From NCBI GenBank assembly GCA_009937525.1, contig JAACFE010000009.1, forward strand, positions 1-47,546: DNA of 47,546 nt, written 5' to 3'. The notes beneath the pieces are model-generated. The model made no database searches. It saw only the letters and a list, made by a program, of their open reading frames with translations, and had not been told where the DNA came from. Below, piece by piece: positions 8,219-18,397 of this stretch. The translations under genes were made by a program, and so were the position numbers. Position 1 is the first letter of the stretch. Every line of letters starts with the position of its first letter. The stretch comes from Gammaproteobacteria bacterium (GTDB lineage: Bacteria > Pseudomonadota > Gammaproteobacteria > Steroidobacterales > Woeseiaceae).

Positions 8219-9313
8219 ATGGGCGTTTTCAATCATCCCGAATTCGATCACCACGACTCGGTCCACTACTTCGAAGATCCCGCCTCGGGGCTGAAGGCGA
8301 TCATCGCCATCCATTCCACCGCGCTCGGACCCGCCGCCGGAGGATGCCGGCGCTGGACGTACGCCAGTGACGATCTGGCGCTCACCGACGTGCTGCGCCT
8401 GTCGCGGGGCATGACGTTCAAGAACGCCATCGCCGAACTGCCGTTCGGAGGCGGCAAGGCGGTGATTCTCGCCTCTGAACACGCGCCGAAATCGACCGCG
8501 CTCTTCGAGGCGTTCGGCCGTGCCGTGGATTCCCTCGGCGGGCGCTACATCACGGCAGAGGATGTGGGGATCTCCGTCGACGACATGCGCACCGTGGGCA
8601 GCGAGACTCGGTTCGTGTCGGGACTGCCGCAACGTGGCACGGGTGCCGGCGGCGACCCCTCGCCGTGGACGGCGCTGGGCGTCTTCCGCGGTATCGAGGC
8701 TGCCGCGGCCGTACGGCTGGGTCTCGATACCCTGGAGGGCATCACGGTTGCGGTGCAGGGTGTAGGCCACGTCGGCGTGCACCTTTGCAGGCACCTGCAC
8801 GAGGCCGGTGCGCGGCTGGTCGTCGCGGACGTCAACAAGGGCAACCTGAAGCGCCTCTGCGAGCAGGTTCCGGCCGACGTCGTCTCCCCCAGGGACATAC
8901 TTTTCAGCAACGCCGACGTGCTTGCGCCGTGCGCGCTCGGCAACGTACTCAACTCTGAGACCATCCCGCGCATACGCGCCAGGATCGTCGCGGGTGCCGC
9001 AAACAATCAGCTTGCTTCGGTAGAGGACGGCGCGCGGCTCACCGATCGCGGCATACTGTATGCACCCGACTACGTGATCAACGCCGGTGGCGTCATCAGC
9101 GTTGCCTACGAATACCTGGGCAACAGCACGGAAGAGCGCGTCCGAAGCGAAGTCTGCCGGATTCCCGGTCGGCTGCGGCAGATCTTTGCCGATGCCGAGA
9201 GCAGCGCACGACCGACAAACGTGGTTGCCGACGAGCTTGCCCGGAACATCGTCGAGCAGGGTGGACAAAGCGGCGAGACAAACCGGTCAACAGCGGACCG
9301 CCGTATCGCGTAG
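8219..9313 (+). CDS. Leucine/branched-chain amino acid dehydrogenase (Glu/Leu/Phe/Val dehydrogenase family)
   Basis: This is a 364-residue NAD-dependent dehydrogenase that oxidatively deaminates leucine, valine or isoleucine to 2-oxo acids. The ATG at 8219 is preceded by GGGAG at 8205-8209. The substrate domain carries GPAAGGCR (residues about 37-44) and the catalytic-lysine region MTFKNAIAELPFGGGKAV (about 65-82). The Rossmann domain has QGVGHVGVHL (about 179-188). The length fits leucine dehydrogenases better than hexameric glutamate dehydrogenases (about 450). Directly downstream is a branched-chain 2-oxoacid dehydrogenase operon that would consume its products, which supports the substrate choice. 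The C-terminal 20 residues are polar and not conserved. Phenylalanine dehydrogenase activity is the main alternative. Confidence 0.88.
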   Translation: MGVFNHPEFDHHDSVHYFEDPASGLKAIIAIHSTALGPAAGGCRRWTYASDDLALTDVLRLSRGMTFKNAIAELPFGGGKAVILASEHAPKSTALFEAFGRAVDSLGGRYITAEDVGISVDDMRTVGSETRFVSGLPQRGTGAGGDPSPWTALGVFRGIEAAAAVRLGLDTLEGITVAVQGVGHVGVHLCRHLHEAGARLVVADVNKGNLKRLCEQVPADVVSPRDILFSNADVLAPCALGNVLNSETIPRIRARIVAGAANNQLASVEDGARLTDRGILYAPDYVINAGGVISVAYEYLGNSTEERVRSEVCRIPGRLRQIFADAESSARPTNVVADELARNIVEQGGQSGETNRSTADRRIA

Positions 9314-10614
<1,301 letters not shown>

Positions 10615-10615
<1 letters not shown>

Positions 10616-11631
10616 TGGCCCAGATGAACATGATCGAGGCCATTCGCTCGGCCCTCGATATCGTCATGGACAAGGACCCGAACGTCGTCGTACTCGGCGA
10701 AGACGTCGGCTATTTCGGCGGTGTGTTCCGCTGCACGGACGGTCTGCAACGCAAATACGGTGACCACCGCGTCATCGATGCGCCGATTGCCGAAGGCGGC
10801 ATCATCGGCGCCGCGATCGGCATGGGTCTGAACGGGCTTCGGCCTGTTGCGGAGATCCAGTTCGCCGACTACATCTATCCCGGATTCGACCAGGTAGTGA
10901 GCGAACTCGCGAGAATCCGTTATCGGTCCTGCGGCGAGTTTTTCTCGCCGGTCACGATCCGTACGCCCTGCGGCGGCGGTATCCGAGGCGGGCAGACGCA
11001 CTCGCAAAGCCCCGAGGCCATCTTCGCGCACGTCAGCGGCATCAAGACGGTGATGCCCTCCAATCCTTACGATGCGAAAGGCCTGCTGATTGCTTCGATC
11101 GAGTCGGATGACCCTGTGCTTTTCTTCGAGCCCAAACGCATCTACAACGGCCCCTTCGACGGGGACCCCGACAAGCCGGCCGTGGGCTGGAGTTCGCACC
11201 CCAAAGGCGAGGTCCCGGAGGGTCATTACACCGTGCCGCTGGGCGAGGCCGAAGTGGTGCGCGAGGGCAGCGAACTCACCATCATCACCTACGGCACCCT
11301 GGTGCACGTCGCGGTTGCGGCCGCGGAAGCGACCGGCGTGGACGTCGAGGTTGTCGACGTTCGCTCGATTGCGCCGCTCGACGTTGACACGCTGTCCGAC
11401 TCGGTCAAGAAGACGGGGCGGTGCATCGTCGCTCACGAGGCAACGAGATTCGGTGGCTACGGCGCGGAGTTGGCGGCACGCATCCAGAAGGAGTGCTTCT
11501 GGCACCTCGAAGCCCCGATCGGGCGCATCGCGGGCTGGGATACGCCCTACCCCCACGCGTTCGAGTGGCAATACTTTCCCGGTAAGAAACGCATGGCCGC
11601 CGGCATCCGCAGCATGATGGAGATCGAATGA
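10615..11631 (+). CDS. bkdA2: 2-oxoacid dehydrogenase E1 beta (branched-chain type)
   Basis: This 338-residue beta subunit completes the E1 active site. Characteristic segments include MNMIEAIRSALDIVM at the start, VLGEDVGYFGGVFRCT (about residues 24-39), the acidic EGGIIGAAIGMG region and PCGGGIRGGQTHSQSPEA (about 119-136), where the His helps form the TPP site. The transketolase C-terminal domain follows with VVDVRSIAPLDVDTL. YFGGVFR and the GQTHSQSPE run match branched-chain E1 beta. It is translationally coupled at both ends: TAATG with E1 alpha and ATGA with E2. Confidence 0.9.
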
Positions 11632-12866
11632 GCGAGTACATCTTCAAGCTTCCGGACCTGGGTGAAGGCACGGTGGAGTCCGAGATAGCCGAGTGGTTCA
11701 TTGCCGTCGGCGATCAGGTCAACGAAGAGGATTTGGTCGGGACGATGATGACCGACAAGGCGGCGGTCGAATTGTCGTCGCCGGTCTCCGGAAGGGTCGT
11801 CAAGCTCGCGGGCGAACCGGGAGACATCATCGCCGTCGGCGCGCCGCTGGTCGTTTTCGAGACCGACGCCGCGGCCGCCGCGGAATCCGCGCCCGTCGCA
11901 CCGCCGGCTGTCGAAGAAGCGCAACCGGAAACGAAACCGGAGCCGACGCCGGCTGCTCCGGCGCCGCCGGAAGGGGCACTGGACCGGAGGCGCGTGATGA
12001 CGTCTCCGGCGATACGCCGCCGCGCGAAGGACATGGGCGTGGACCTCATGCTCGTGCCGGGATCCGGGCCGGGGGGGCGGATAACGCGCACGGACTTCGA
12101 TCGGTACATCAAGCGGCAGGCCGCGGCAGGTGTGCCCGCCGCCGCCCCTGTCGCCGCGGTACCGGCGCCCGGGACCACCGAAGTCAAGGTCATCGGGCTG
12201 CGACGCATCATCGCCGAGCGCATGTCCGAGGCGAAACGCGAGATCCCGCACTTCGCGTACGTCGAAGAGATCGATATCACCGAACTCGAAGCGCTGCGCA
12301 AGCATCTGAACAGCAAGAAGGCGGATCCGTCAGAGCGTTTGACGCTGCTGCCGTTTCTCGGGCTTGCGCTGATCCGCGCGCTGCGCGAGTTTCCGCAATG
12401 CAATACGACCCACGACAAGTCGCGCAATGTATTGCTCCGGCACGGCGCCGTGAACCTGGGTATCGCGACGCAGACGCCCGACGGCCTAAAAGTGCCGGTC
12501 GTGCACAACGCGCAAGCCTTGTCCATGGATGCGCTCGCCGCGGAAATCAGGCGCGTATCGCAGGCAGCCAAGGACAACAGCGCAAAGAAGGACGAACTGA
12601 GCGGGTCGACAATAACCATCACCAGCCTCGGCAGGCTCGGCGGCATCGTCTCGACACCCGTGATCAACCAGCCCGAAGTGGCAATCATCGGAGTCAATCG
12701 TGCCGTCGAACGGCCTGTGGTCGTGGACGGCCAGGTGGCGGTGCGCCTGATGATGAATCTCTCGTCGTCCTTTGATCACCGTTTCGTAGACGGCTATGAT
12801 GCCGCAGCCATGATTCAGAGCATCAAGGAGATGCTGGAACACCCGGCGACGATATTCCTCCCCTAG
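11628..12866 (+). CDS. bkdB: 2-oxoacid dehydrogenase E2 (dihydrolipoamide acyltransferase)
   Basis: This 412-residue E2 core has a single lipoyl domain at residues 1-78 with the lipoylated lysine in MTDKAAVE (Lys44). An Ala/Pro/Glu-rich flexible linker (about 82-115) leads to the peripheral subunit-binding domain (about 122-162, ASPAIRRRAKDMGVDL-like, GSGPGGRITR). A second Ala/Pro linker precedes the acyltransferase domain (about 180-412), which ends in the catalytic HRFVDG motif. It forms the multimeric core that passes acyl groups to CoA. No E3 (lipoamide dehydrogenase) gene follows, so E3 must be supplied from elsewhere in the genome. Confidence 0.92.
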   Translation: MSEYIFKLPDLGEGTVESEIAEWFIAVGDQVNEEDLVGTMMTDKAAVELSSPVSGRVVKLAGEPGDIIAVGAPLVVFETDAAAAAESAPVAPPAVEEAQPETKPEPTPAAPAPPEGALDRRRVMTSPAIRRRAKDMGVDLMLVPGSGPGGRITRTDFDRYIKRQAAAGVPAAAPVAAVPAPGTTEVKVIGLRRIIAERMSEAKREIPHFAYVEEIDITELEALRKHLNSKKADPSERLTLLPFLGLALIRALREFPQCNTTHDKSRNVLLRHGAVNLGIATQTPDGLKVPVVHNAQALSMDALAAEIRRVSQAAKDNSAKKDELSGSTITITSLGRLGGIVSTPVINQPEVAIIGVNRAVERPVVVDGQVAVRLMMNLSSSFDHRFVDGYDAAAMIQSIKEMLEHPATIFLP

Positions 12867-12886
12867 CTAATCACGGGAAACGCACA

Positions 12887-13471
12887 ATGAAGACAATGAC
12901 TCCGGGCCACGTCCTGACCCTGCTGCTCTGCGCGGCGATCATGCCCGCCGCGGCGGCGCAGCACGAAGAACTCCAGCGGCCGTCTTTCCATGCGTCGCAG
13001 TCGATGACTGTCAGGGCGACGGTCGAAGCGATCGATCATCAAACGCGCGAAGTGACGCTGCGCATGCCCGAGGGCGACACCGTGTCGTTCGTCGCCAGCG
13101 AAGACGCCCGCAATCTCGGGCAGGTTGCCGTCGGCGATGTCGTGAACGCCGAATACGTGGAATCCCTGTCGATCGAGGTCGTGGCCAACGAGGGATTCGA
13201 GCCCGAGTCCGGCGAGATGCAGGCCATGGCACGTACCAAGGAAGGCGAAATGCCGGGCGTTGCCGCCATCGATACTCAGGTCGCGACGGCAACGGTTGAA
13301 GAGATCAATATCGAAGCGAACACCTTCAAGCTGCGCGGACCGGACGGCAGCGTACAGGAGTACGTCGCGCGCAATCCCGGGAACCTGAAGCGCGCAAAAG
13401 TCGGCGACCTCGTCATATTCACGGTGACGACATCCGTCTCCATCGTCGTCGAGCAGGGGCCCTCCCGCTAG
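12887..13471 (+). CDS. Secreted protein with two tandem beta-rich repeats
   Basis: This 194-residue protein has an N-terminal signal peptide ending near PAAAAQ (residue 25). The mature part holds two similar units. The first (about residues 40-100) reads from TVRATVEAIDHQTREVTLR to VVNAEYVESLSIEV. The second (about 134-190) reads from TVEEINIEANTFKLRGPDG to VIFTVTTSVSIVV. Each runs as variation-on-V-x-(A/E)-I-(D/N), a loop, T-(L/K)-x-x-P-(E/D)G, then a strand pair with VGD. This is the pattern of small OB-like or DUF5666-like periplasmic domains. The 33 residues between them are rich in Met and Glu. No catalytic motif is visible. It follows the E2 gene by 20 bases and precedes the FAH gene by 9, so it may be co-transcribed. 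Function unknown. Confidence 0.8.
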   Translation: MKTMTPGHVLTLLLCAAIMPAAAAQHEELQRPSFHASQSMTVRATVEAIDHQTREVTLRMPEGDTVSFVASEDARNLGQVAVGDVVNAEYVESLSIEVVANEGFEPESGEMQAMARTKEGEMPGVAAIDTQVATATVEEINIEANTFKLRGPDGSVQEYVARNPGNLKRAKVGDLVIFTVTTSVSIVVEQGPSR

Positions 13472-13480
13472 GCAATCGAG

Positions 13481-14173
13481 GTGAGCCGATACCTGTTCGA
13501 GCCGGCGGCTCCGGTCTCGGTCGAGATCGCCGGCGTCGACGCGCGTTTTCCGGTAAACAGGGTCTTCTGCGTCGGCCGCAATTACGCCGCGCACGTGCGC
13601 GAGATGGGCTTCGACCCGGAGCGCGAGGAACCCTGCTACTTCACGAAGGCCGCCCTGTGCATCACGCCTTCCGGCAGTGAAATACCCTACCCGCCCGCCA
13701 CGAGTAATTATCATCACGAAATCGAGCTGGTCGTCGCCATAGGGACGGAAGGCTTCGAGCTGTCGGTCGACGAAGCCTTGTCAGTCGTATACGGCTATGC
13801 CTGTGGTCTCGACATGACGCGGCGTGATCTGCAGGTTGCGTCGCGCCAGAGCAAGGGCCCGTGGGACATCGGCAAGGACTTCGAACACTCTGCCGTCATC
13901 AGCCCGATCCGAGCGGCAGAGGAGATCGGCCATCCCGTCGGGGGGCGCATCCGGCTGTCCGTCAACGGTGAGCTGCGCCAGGACTCCGACATCGCGAAAC
14001 TGATCTGGTCCGTGCCAGAGATCATCGCCCACCTGTCGCGATTCTACAGGCTCGAGCCCGGCGACCTCATTTACACCGGTACCCCGGACGGTGTCGGCCC
14101 GGTCGGGCCCGGCGATTCGATAACGGGCAGCGTGGAGGGCGTTGGGGAGATCGCGCTTGCTATCCGCGACTAG
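13481..14173 (+). CDS. Fumarylacetoacetate hydrolase (FAH) family protein
   Basis: This 230-residue FAH-fold enzyme starts at a GTG. The fold signatures are [14 protein letters not shown] (about residues 30-43), PCYFTKAAL (about 48-56), and the metal-binding [12 protein letters not shown] (about 77-88), where the two Glu residues of HHEIE and a downstream Asp ([10 protein letters not shown], about 110-119) bind Mg/Mn. Next come [13 protein letters not shown] and [15 protein letters not shown] near the C-terminus. Small single-domain members include acylpyruvate hydrolases, oxaloacetate decarboxylases/tautomerases and catabolic hydratases. The exact substrate cannot be read from sequence. Its position after branched-chain amino-acid genes and oxaloacetate metabolism elsewhere in the window fits an oxaloacetate or acylpyruvate role. 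Confidence 0.88.
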   Translation: MSRYLFEPAAPVSVEIAGVDARFPVNRVFCVGRNYAAHVREMGFDPEREEPCYFTKAALCITPSGSEIPYPPATSNYHHEIELVVAIGTEGFELSVDEALSVVYGYACGLDMTRRDLQVASRQSKGPWDIGKDFEHSAVISPIRAAEEIGHPVGGRIRLSVNGELRQDSDIAKLIWSVPEIIAHLSRFYRLEPGDLIYTGTPDGVGPVGPGDSITGSVEGVGEIALAIRD

Positions 14174-14263
14174 TCGTTTGCGGCAAGGCAAACAGTTTCT
14201 GGCGCGAACTTAACCAGGGCACGGTGGACTAAGTAATGCGGATCACAATAAACGGGGAAGCCG

Positions 14264-16087
14264 TTGAGAAGAATCCTGCTTGCAAGCTTCTTGATACTCA
14301 TCATCACTTCCTGCGGGGGTGACGGGGGAGGCGAAACGACGGCTCAGCCACCGGCACCGTCCGGGCCAAGCGCCTCGGAGCAGCTTGCCGAAGACCTGCA
14401 GGGACTTTCGCTCGACGAGTTCTATTTCGAATCCTTCAAAGCACTGATCAGCCGCAGTCCCGAGACCGTCACCTGGGAGGCGCTGGAGTCCGTGTTTCCG
14501 CTGGACCGCGTCGAACTCGACGATCTGACGGACGAGTTCCAGCGGGAGACGATTGCCATGCACCGTGTCGTGCTCGACATGCTGCGAAGCTATGATCGCA
14601 ATACGCTTACCGCCGACCAGCAGCTCGATTACGACATCTACGACTACTACCTGCAGGATGCGGCAGACCGGCTGGACTTCATTTATCACGACTTCCGCGC
14701 CACATACATGAACTTCAGTGTGCAGCGCAGTACGCAGCGTTTCTTCACGGACATACATCCCCTCGACACGCGCCAGGATGCGGAGGACTACATTACGCGG
14801 CTGAATGCGGTTGACGAGAAATTCGACCAGCTCATCGGCCACCTGAACCGGCAGCGTGACGCCGGGATTGTCGAACCGGCACTGACGATGAATGTCGCCC
14901 TGAACCAGGTAGCGGCGATTGCAAACAGCAGTACCGAAAATAATCCCTATTACTCCGGTTTCGCCGAAAAGGTGCGACAGATTGCCGGCCTGGATGAAGC
15001 CGACCGCAACGACCTGCTCGAACGTGCCAGCGCGGGCACCGTGAACAGTGTCGCTCCAGCCTACGAGCGACTGCGGAACCAGCTGCAGAATCTTCTCAAC
15101 AACGCACCACCCGTGATAGGCGTCGGTCAGTATGCGCGCGGCAATGAATGGTATGCGTACGCGCTACGCCACCACTCGACCACGGACCTGACACCAGCAG
15201 AGGTGCATCAGCTGGGGCTCGACGAACTGGCGCGCATCCATGCCGAAATGCGCCTGGTCTTTGACCAGCTGGGCTATCCGCAAAATGAAACGCTGGAGCA
15301 GCTCTATAGCCGCGTCGCACAAGACGGCGGCATCATCCCCGCAACCGACGTGAAACCAACATACGAGGCTATCATTGCCGAAGCCGAATTCCGCCTTCCG
15401 GAGGCCTTTGATATTTTCCCGGCGGCGGACGTCATTGTATTACCCGATCCGGGTGGCGGTTTTTACATCGCGCCCTCGTTCGACGGGACGCGTCCCGGCG
15501 CATTCTATGCAGGCACCGACAGCGACCAGGCGTATTTCTCCATGCGGTCGCTGACCTACCACGAGTCAGTCCCGGGACACCACACGCAAATTGCGATCGC
15601 CATGGAGCAGGATGTTCCGGCGTTCCGGAAGATTGTCGGCTTCACCGGCTTTGTGGAAGGATGGGCGCTCTATGCCGAGCGCCTGGCGAATGAGCTGGGC
15701 TGGTACGACGGAGATCCTTATGGCGAACTCGGGCGCCTCCAGTTCGAAGCGCTGCGAGCCGCCCGCCTTGTCATGGATACCGGTATCCATAGCCTGGGAT
15801 GGTCGTTCGACGAGGCCGTGCGATTCAATCGGGAAAATGTCGGCGCGTCGCCGGGATCTTCGCAGGGTGCCGCGGGCCGCTATAGCGTCTGGCCCGGCCA
15901 GGCGACCGCGTACCTGATCGGAATGCTGGAGATTCTCGAACAACGTCAACGCGCAATGGACGCGCTCGGACCGCAGTTCGATTTGCGGGCCTTTCATCGC
16001 GCGGTCTTGTCGAACGGAGCCGTGCCGCTGGCGCTCCTCGACGATGTGGTTGACCGATACATCGAAGAGGCGCAGACCGCACCCTAG
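14264..16087 (+). CDS. DUF885-family lipoprotein (putative metal-dependent peptidase)
   Basis: This 607-residue protein starts at a TTG, with GGGGAAG about five bases upstream. The lipobox is IITSC (Cys17) followed by a Gly-rich spacer. The DUF885 domain covers about residues 40-600. The diagnostic motif YHESVPGHHTQ (near residue 435) is an HExxxGHH variant of a zinc-peptidase motif, and a downstream EGWALYAERLANELG (near residue 465) gives the third acidic ligand. DUF885 proteins are gluzincin-like enzymes of uncertain substrate, thought to be periplasmic or surface peptidases. The gene ends by sharing a CTAG with the convergent collagen-like gene. Confidence 0.9.
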   Translation: MRRILLASFLILIITSCGGDGGGETTAQPPAPSGPSASEQLAEDLQGLSLDEFYFESFKALISRSPETVTWEALESVFPLDRVELDDLTDEFQRETIAMHRVVLDMLRSYDRNTLTADQQLDYDIYDYYLQDAADRLDFIYHDFRATYMNFSVQRSTQRFFTDIHPLDTRQDAEDYITRLNAVDEKFDQLIGHLNRQRDAGIVEPALTMNVALNQVAAIANSSTENNPYYSGFAEKVRQIAGLDEADRNDLLERASAGTVNSVAPAYERLRNQLQNLLNNAPPVIGVGQYARGNEWYAYALRHHSTTDLTPAEVHQLGLDELARIHAEMRLVFDQLGYPQNETLEQLYSRVAQDGGIIPATDVKPTYEAIIAEAEFRLPEAFDIFPAADVIVLPDPGGGFYIAPSFDGTRPGAFYAGTDSDQAYFSMRSLTYHESVPGHHTQIAIAMEQDVPAFRKIVGFTGFVEGWALYAERLANELGWYDGDPYGELGRLQFEALRAARLVMDTGIHSLGWSFDEAVRFNRENVGASPGSSQGAAGRYSVWPGQATAYLIGMLEILEQRQRAMDALGPQFDLRAFHRAVLSNGAVPLALLDDVVDRYIEEAQTAP

Positions 16088-17286
16088 TCCGCCATGCGCT
16101 GTTCGAGTTCCTCGATCCTCGCCTGCTGCGCCTGGATGACCCTGGTCAGCACCGCGACGATATCCATGGGACTGAGGCTCGTACGATCCTTGTTTGCCAC
16201 CAGTTCCGGGACGTCTTCGGCAATGAACCCGACGTACGTCTCGGCATCATCGTTTCGGTAATTGAACTGCACGGGCTCGAGTTGCGCGAGAGCCGCGAGC
16301 GCCTCTTCGATACTCAGCGACGCGATGTTCTCCTTGCGCTCACGGGACGAACTGTTCGTCCACACACCACCAGCGGAGACGTAGGCGCCGCTCACCATTT
16401 CGAGAGGATGCTCGGGCCGTTCCACGCCGTAGCCGACATTACCCAGCCTGTCGATCGTGATTCGGTCGATCGAACCGGCGCCGATGGTCAGGGTGCTGGC
16501 GCGGTTGTGCAGGATGTACCCTGTCTCACCCGATGACTGGGTGATCATGAGACCGGCTACGCTGCTGTTCTGCTCGTGAATCTGGATGCTGCCGTTCACT
16601 TCGAGCCGTTGCTTCGGCTCGGTAGTGCCGATGCCGACGAAGTTACCGTCGTCCCAGATCTGCGACGTTCCGCCAACCGTGGGCTTTTTGAACTTGACCA
16701 GGAAGTTTTCGTCGCCTTGCATCTCCACGCCGGCCGCGGCCTCGGTTACCCCGGCCAATCCTGCCGGCCCGGGCGGACCCGGCGGGCCCGGCGGTCCCTG
16801 TGGACCCGGCGGGCCCGGTGGTCCCGGAGGACCGGCAGCCCCAGATGCGAGGCTCTCTTCACCAGGACCGGAGACAAGCTGCTCGGGCTCCTGAGTGTCT
16901 TCGGCAACCGCATCCGGCACCGCCTCGACCGTTTCGGTCTCGGCCGGGGCGCTCGCCTCCTGCACACTCGGCTCTTCGGCTTCGTCTTCCGGCTCACCGG
17001 CCGGTTCCGCTCCCGCATCGGCGACGATGACCGACCAGTCCGAGCTGACGAAACCGCTCGAACCATCGTCGAGTACCACCTCGTGCCAGCCCGCGACCGT
17101 CGCGACGTGTCGCCGTGGCTTGCTCCTGTGCAGGCGCCCGACGATCTCGGCGCTGGCGTCAGGCGCCTCGCGGATCTTGACGTAGGACGTCACCTCGTCG
17201 ACCGGAACGACGTGGTCGGCGGCAGCCAGCAACGGCAGCAGCGCGACCAACGCCCCCGAAAGTAATTGCCCAAGCGAAATCTTCAC
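16084..17286 (-). CDS. SH3b - collagen-like - S74 self-processing surface protein
   Basis: This 400-residue modular secreted protein has a signal peptide (residues 1-23) and a bacterial SH3-like domain (about 30-90, VKIREAPDASAEIVGRL and WHEVVLDDGSSGFV). An acidic Glu/Pro/Ala linker (about 91-150) precedes an uninterrupted collagen-like Gly-Pro-Pro run (residues 152-176). Next comes a beta-rich segment with IWDDGNFVGIGTTEP repeats, as in phage tail-fibre shafts, and a C-terminal peptidase S74 intramolecular chaperone domain (about 312-400). The S74 Ser/Lys dyad is visible in SSSRERKEN (Ser312-314, Lys318), and the domain ends in a coiled coil (VIQAQQARIEELEQ). S74 domains trimerise the protein and then cut themselves off. 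It probably forms a trimeric fibre at the cell surface; the ligand is unknown. Confidence 0.88.
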   Translation of the reverse strand: MKISLGQLLSGALVALLPLLAAADHVVPVDEVTSYVKIREAPDASAEIVGRLHRSKPRRHVATVAGWHEVVLDDGSSGFVSSDWSVIVADAGAEPAGEPEDEAEEPSVQEASAPAETETVEAVPDAVAEDTQEPEQLVSGPGEESLASGAAGPPGPPGPPGPQGPPGPPGPPGPAGLAGVTEAAAGVEMQGDENFLVKFKKPTVGGTSQIWDDGNFVGIGTTEPKQRLEVNGSIQIHEQNSSVAGLMITQSSGETGYILHNRASTLTIGAGSIDRITIDRLGNVGYGVERPEHPLEMVSGAYVSAGGVWTNSSSRERKENIASLSIEEALAALAQLEPVQFNYRNDDAETYVGFIAEDVPELVANKDRTSLSPMDIVAVLTRVIQAQQARIEELEQRMAD

Positions 17287-17425
17287 GACCGTCCCCCAGT
17301 GAGTGGGTCAGCCGTTATTTGTGCCACAGTTGGCAGCGTTTGAATGTGACGCAGGTCCGCCAGGCGCGCCAAGCCTTTGATTTCTGGTTTTTTTGCGCTC
17401 CAGTTTGCCGCGCCGGGAGTCTGAC

Positions 17426-18286
17426 TTATTCTCCGACGGCCTGGAACTGGTACATCGCCTCGACGATCGGCGACAGGGGCTCACCGTAACGACCGAACCA
17501 GTTCTGGTAGATGCGCCGGATACGCGCCGTGCGATACAGCGACGCCAGCGCGCGATCGGCCGCCAGCCGGAACTCCGTATCGCCGCGGCTCAGCATGAAT
17601 GCATAGGGTTCGAACGACAGGGCGCTACGGGTCATCGTGTAGTCATTGGCCACATTGGCATTGCGGAAGACCTGGCCGATAAGCATGGCCCGATCCGAGG
17701 CGTAGCCGTCGACCTTGCCCTTGTTGAGCAACTCCATGCCCTCGTCGTGGGTCTCGATCGGCGTCAGCTTGATGCGAAAGTCGTTGACCTCCGCCACACG
17801 TCGCACGACGTCTTCGGTGGTCGTACCCGCCACGACGGCGATGCGTTTCTTGTCGAGTTCGTCGATGGCGGAAATTGCCTTGTCCTTGCGTGACAGCACG
17901 GCCGATCCCGTAATGAAGGTCATCAGCGTGAAATCGACCCGCTCGCGACGCGAGAGCGTCACGGTTGTCGCACCGCATTCGATGTCGACATCATGATTTT
18001 CCACCGCACTTATGCGGTCCTCCATCGACACCAGCGACTTGAACTCGATGTCTATCTTCTCGAGGCCGAGATCGAAGCGGATCGCCGACGCGATATGCCG
18101 GCACAGGTCTATGGAGTAGCCCACGACATCGCCGTCCTCGTTCTCGAACGACAAGGGCGGCGCATCGGCCACGTAACCGATGCGGACCGTTCCGGTTTCC
18201 GCAATTCGCTTGAGCGTCGGGGATTCGGCAAGCGCATCGCCCGACAACGCGAACAGAACGAGAATGGCGGTCCAGAGACGAAGCAT
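17426..18286 (-). CDS. Family 3 extracellular solute-binding protein (amino-acid type)
   Basis: This 286-residue periplasmic protein starts at the ATG at 18286, with GGAG about seven bases upstream; an ATG two codons earlier lacks good spacing. The signal peptide ends near GDALA (about residue 21). The SBP_bac_3 fold is shown by LKRIAETGTVRIGYVADAPPLSF, then GYSIDLCRHIA. The family signature region follows around residues 90-115 (VDIECGATTVTLSRRERVDFT), then IAVVAGTTTEDVVRR and GYASDRAML. It binds a polar amino acid or related anion. No permease or ATPase gene is adjacent, so it could be an orphan binding protein serving a distant transporter or a sensor. A strong terminator at 18373 on the same strand separates it from the upstream region. 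Confidence 0.9.
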   Translation of the reverse strand: MLRLWTAILVLFALSGDALAESPTLKRIAETGTVRIGYVADAPPLSFENEDGDVVGYSIDLCRHIASAIRFDLGLEKIDIEFKSLVSMEDRISAVENHDVDIECGATTVTLSRRERVDFTLMTFITGSAVLSRKDKAISAIDELDKKRIAVVAGTTTEDVVRRVAEVNDFRIKLTPIETHDEGMELLNKGKVDGYASDRAMLIGQVFRNANVANDYTMTRSALSFEPYAFMLSRGDTEFRLAADRALASLYRTARIRRIYQNWFGRYGEPLSPIVEAMYQFQAVGE

Positions 18287-18372
18287 CGGCAAACTCCACG
18301 TCAGGGTTACGGCGGGCGAGTCTCGCAGCTCGTGTGCGACTTGTCCAGAACCGTTACCGCAGCTGAAAAAAA

Positions 18373-18397
18373 GAAAGCGGCCCGATGGGCCGCTTTC
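18373..18397 (-). terminator. Strong Rho-independent terminator (minus strand)
   Basis: A perfect 11-base stem with a 3-base loop (GAAAGCGGCCC, loop, GGGCCGCTTTC) is followed on the minus strand by seven U's (18372-18366). It would end a minus-strand transcript coming from 18.4-18.84 kb. No convincing protein gene lies there on that strand, which is one reason to suspect an RNA gene. Confidence 0.9.

Noticed and set aside
14176-14193. Hairpin GTTTGC/GCAAAC after the FAH gene
   Set aside because: Six-base stem with no U-tract; too weak to call a terminator.
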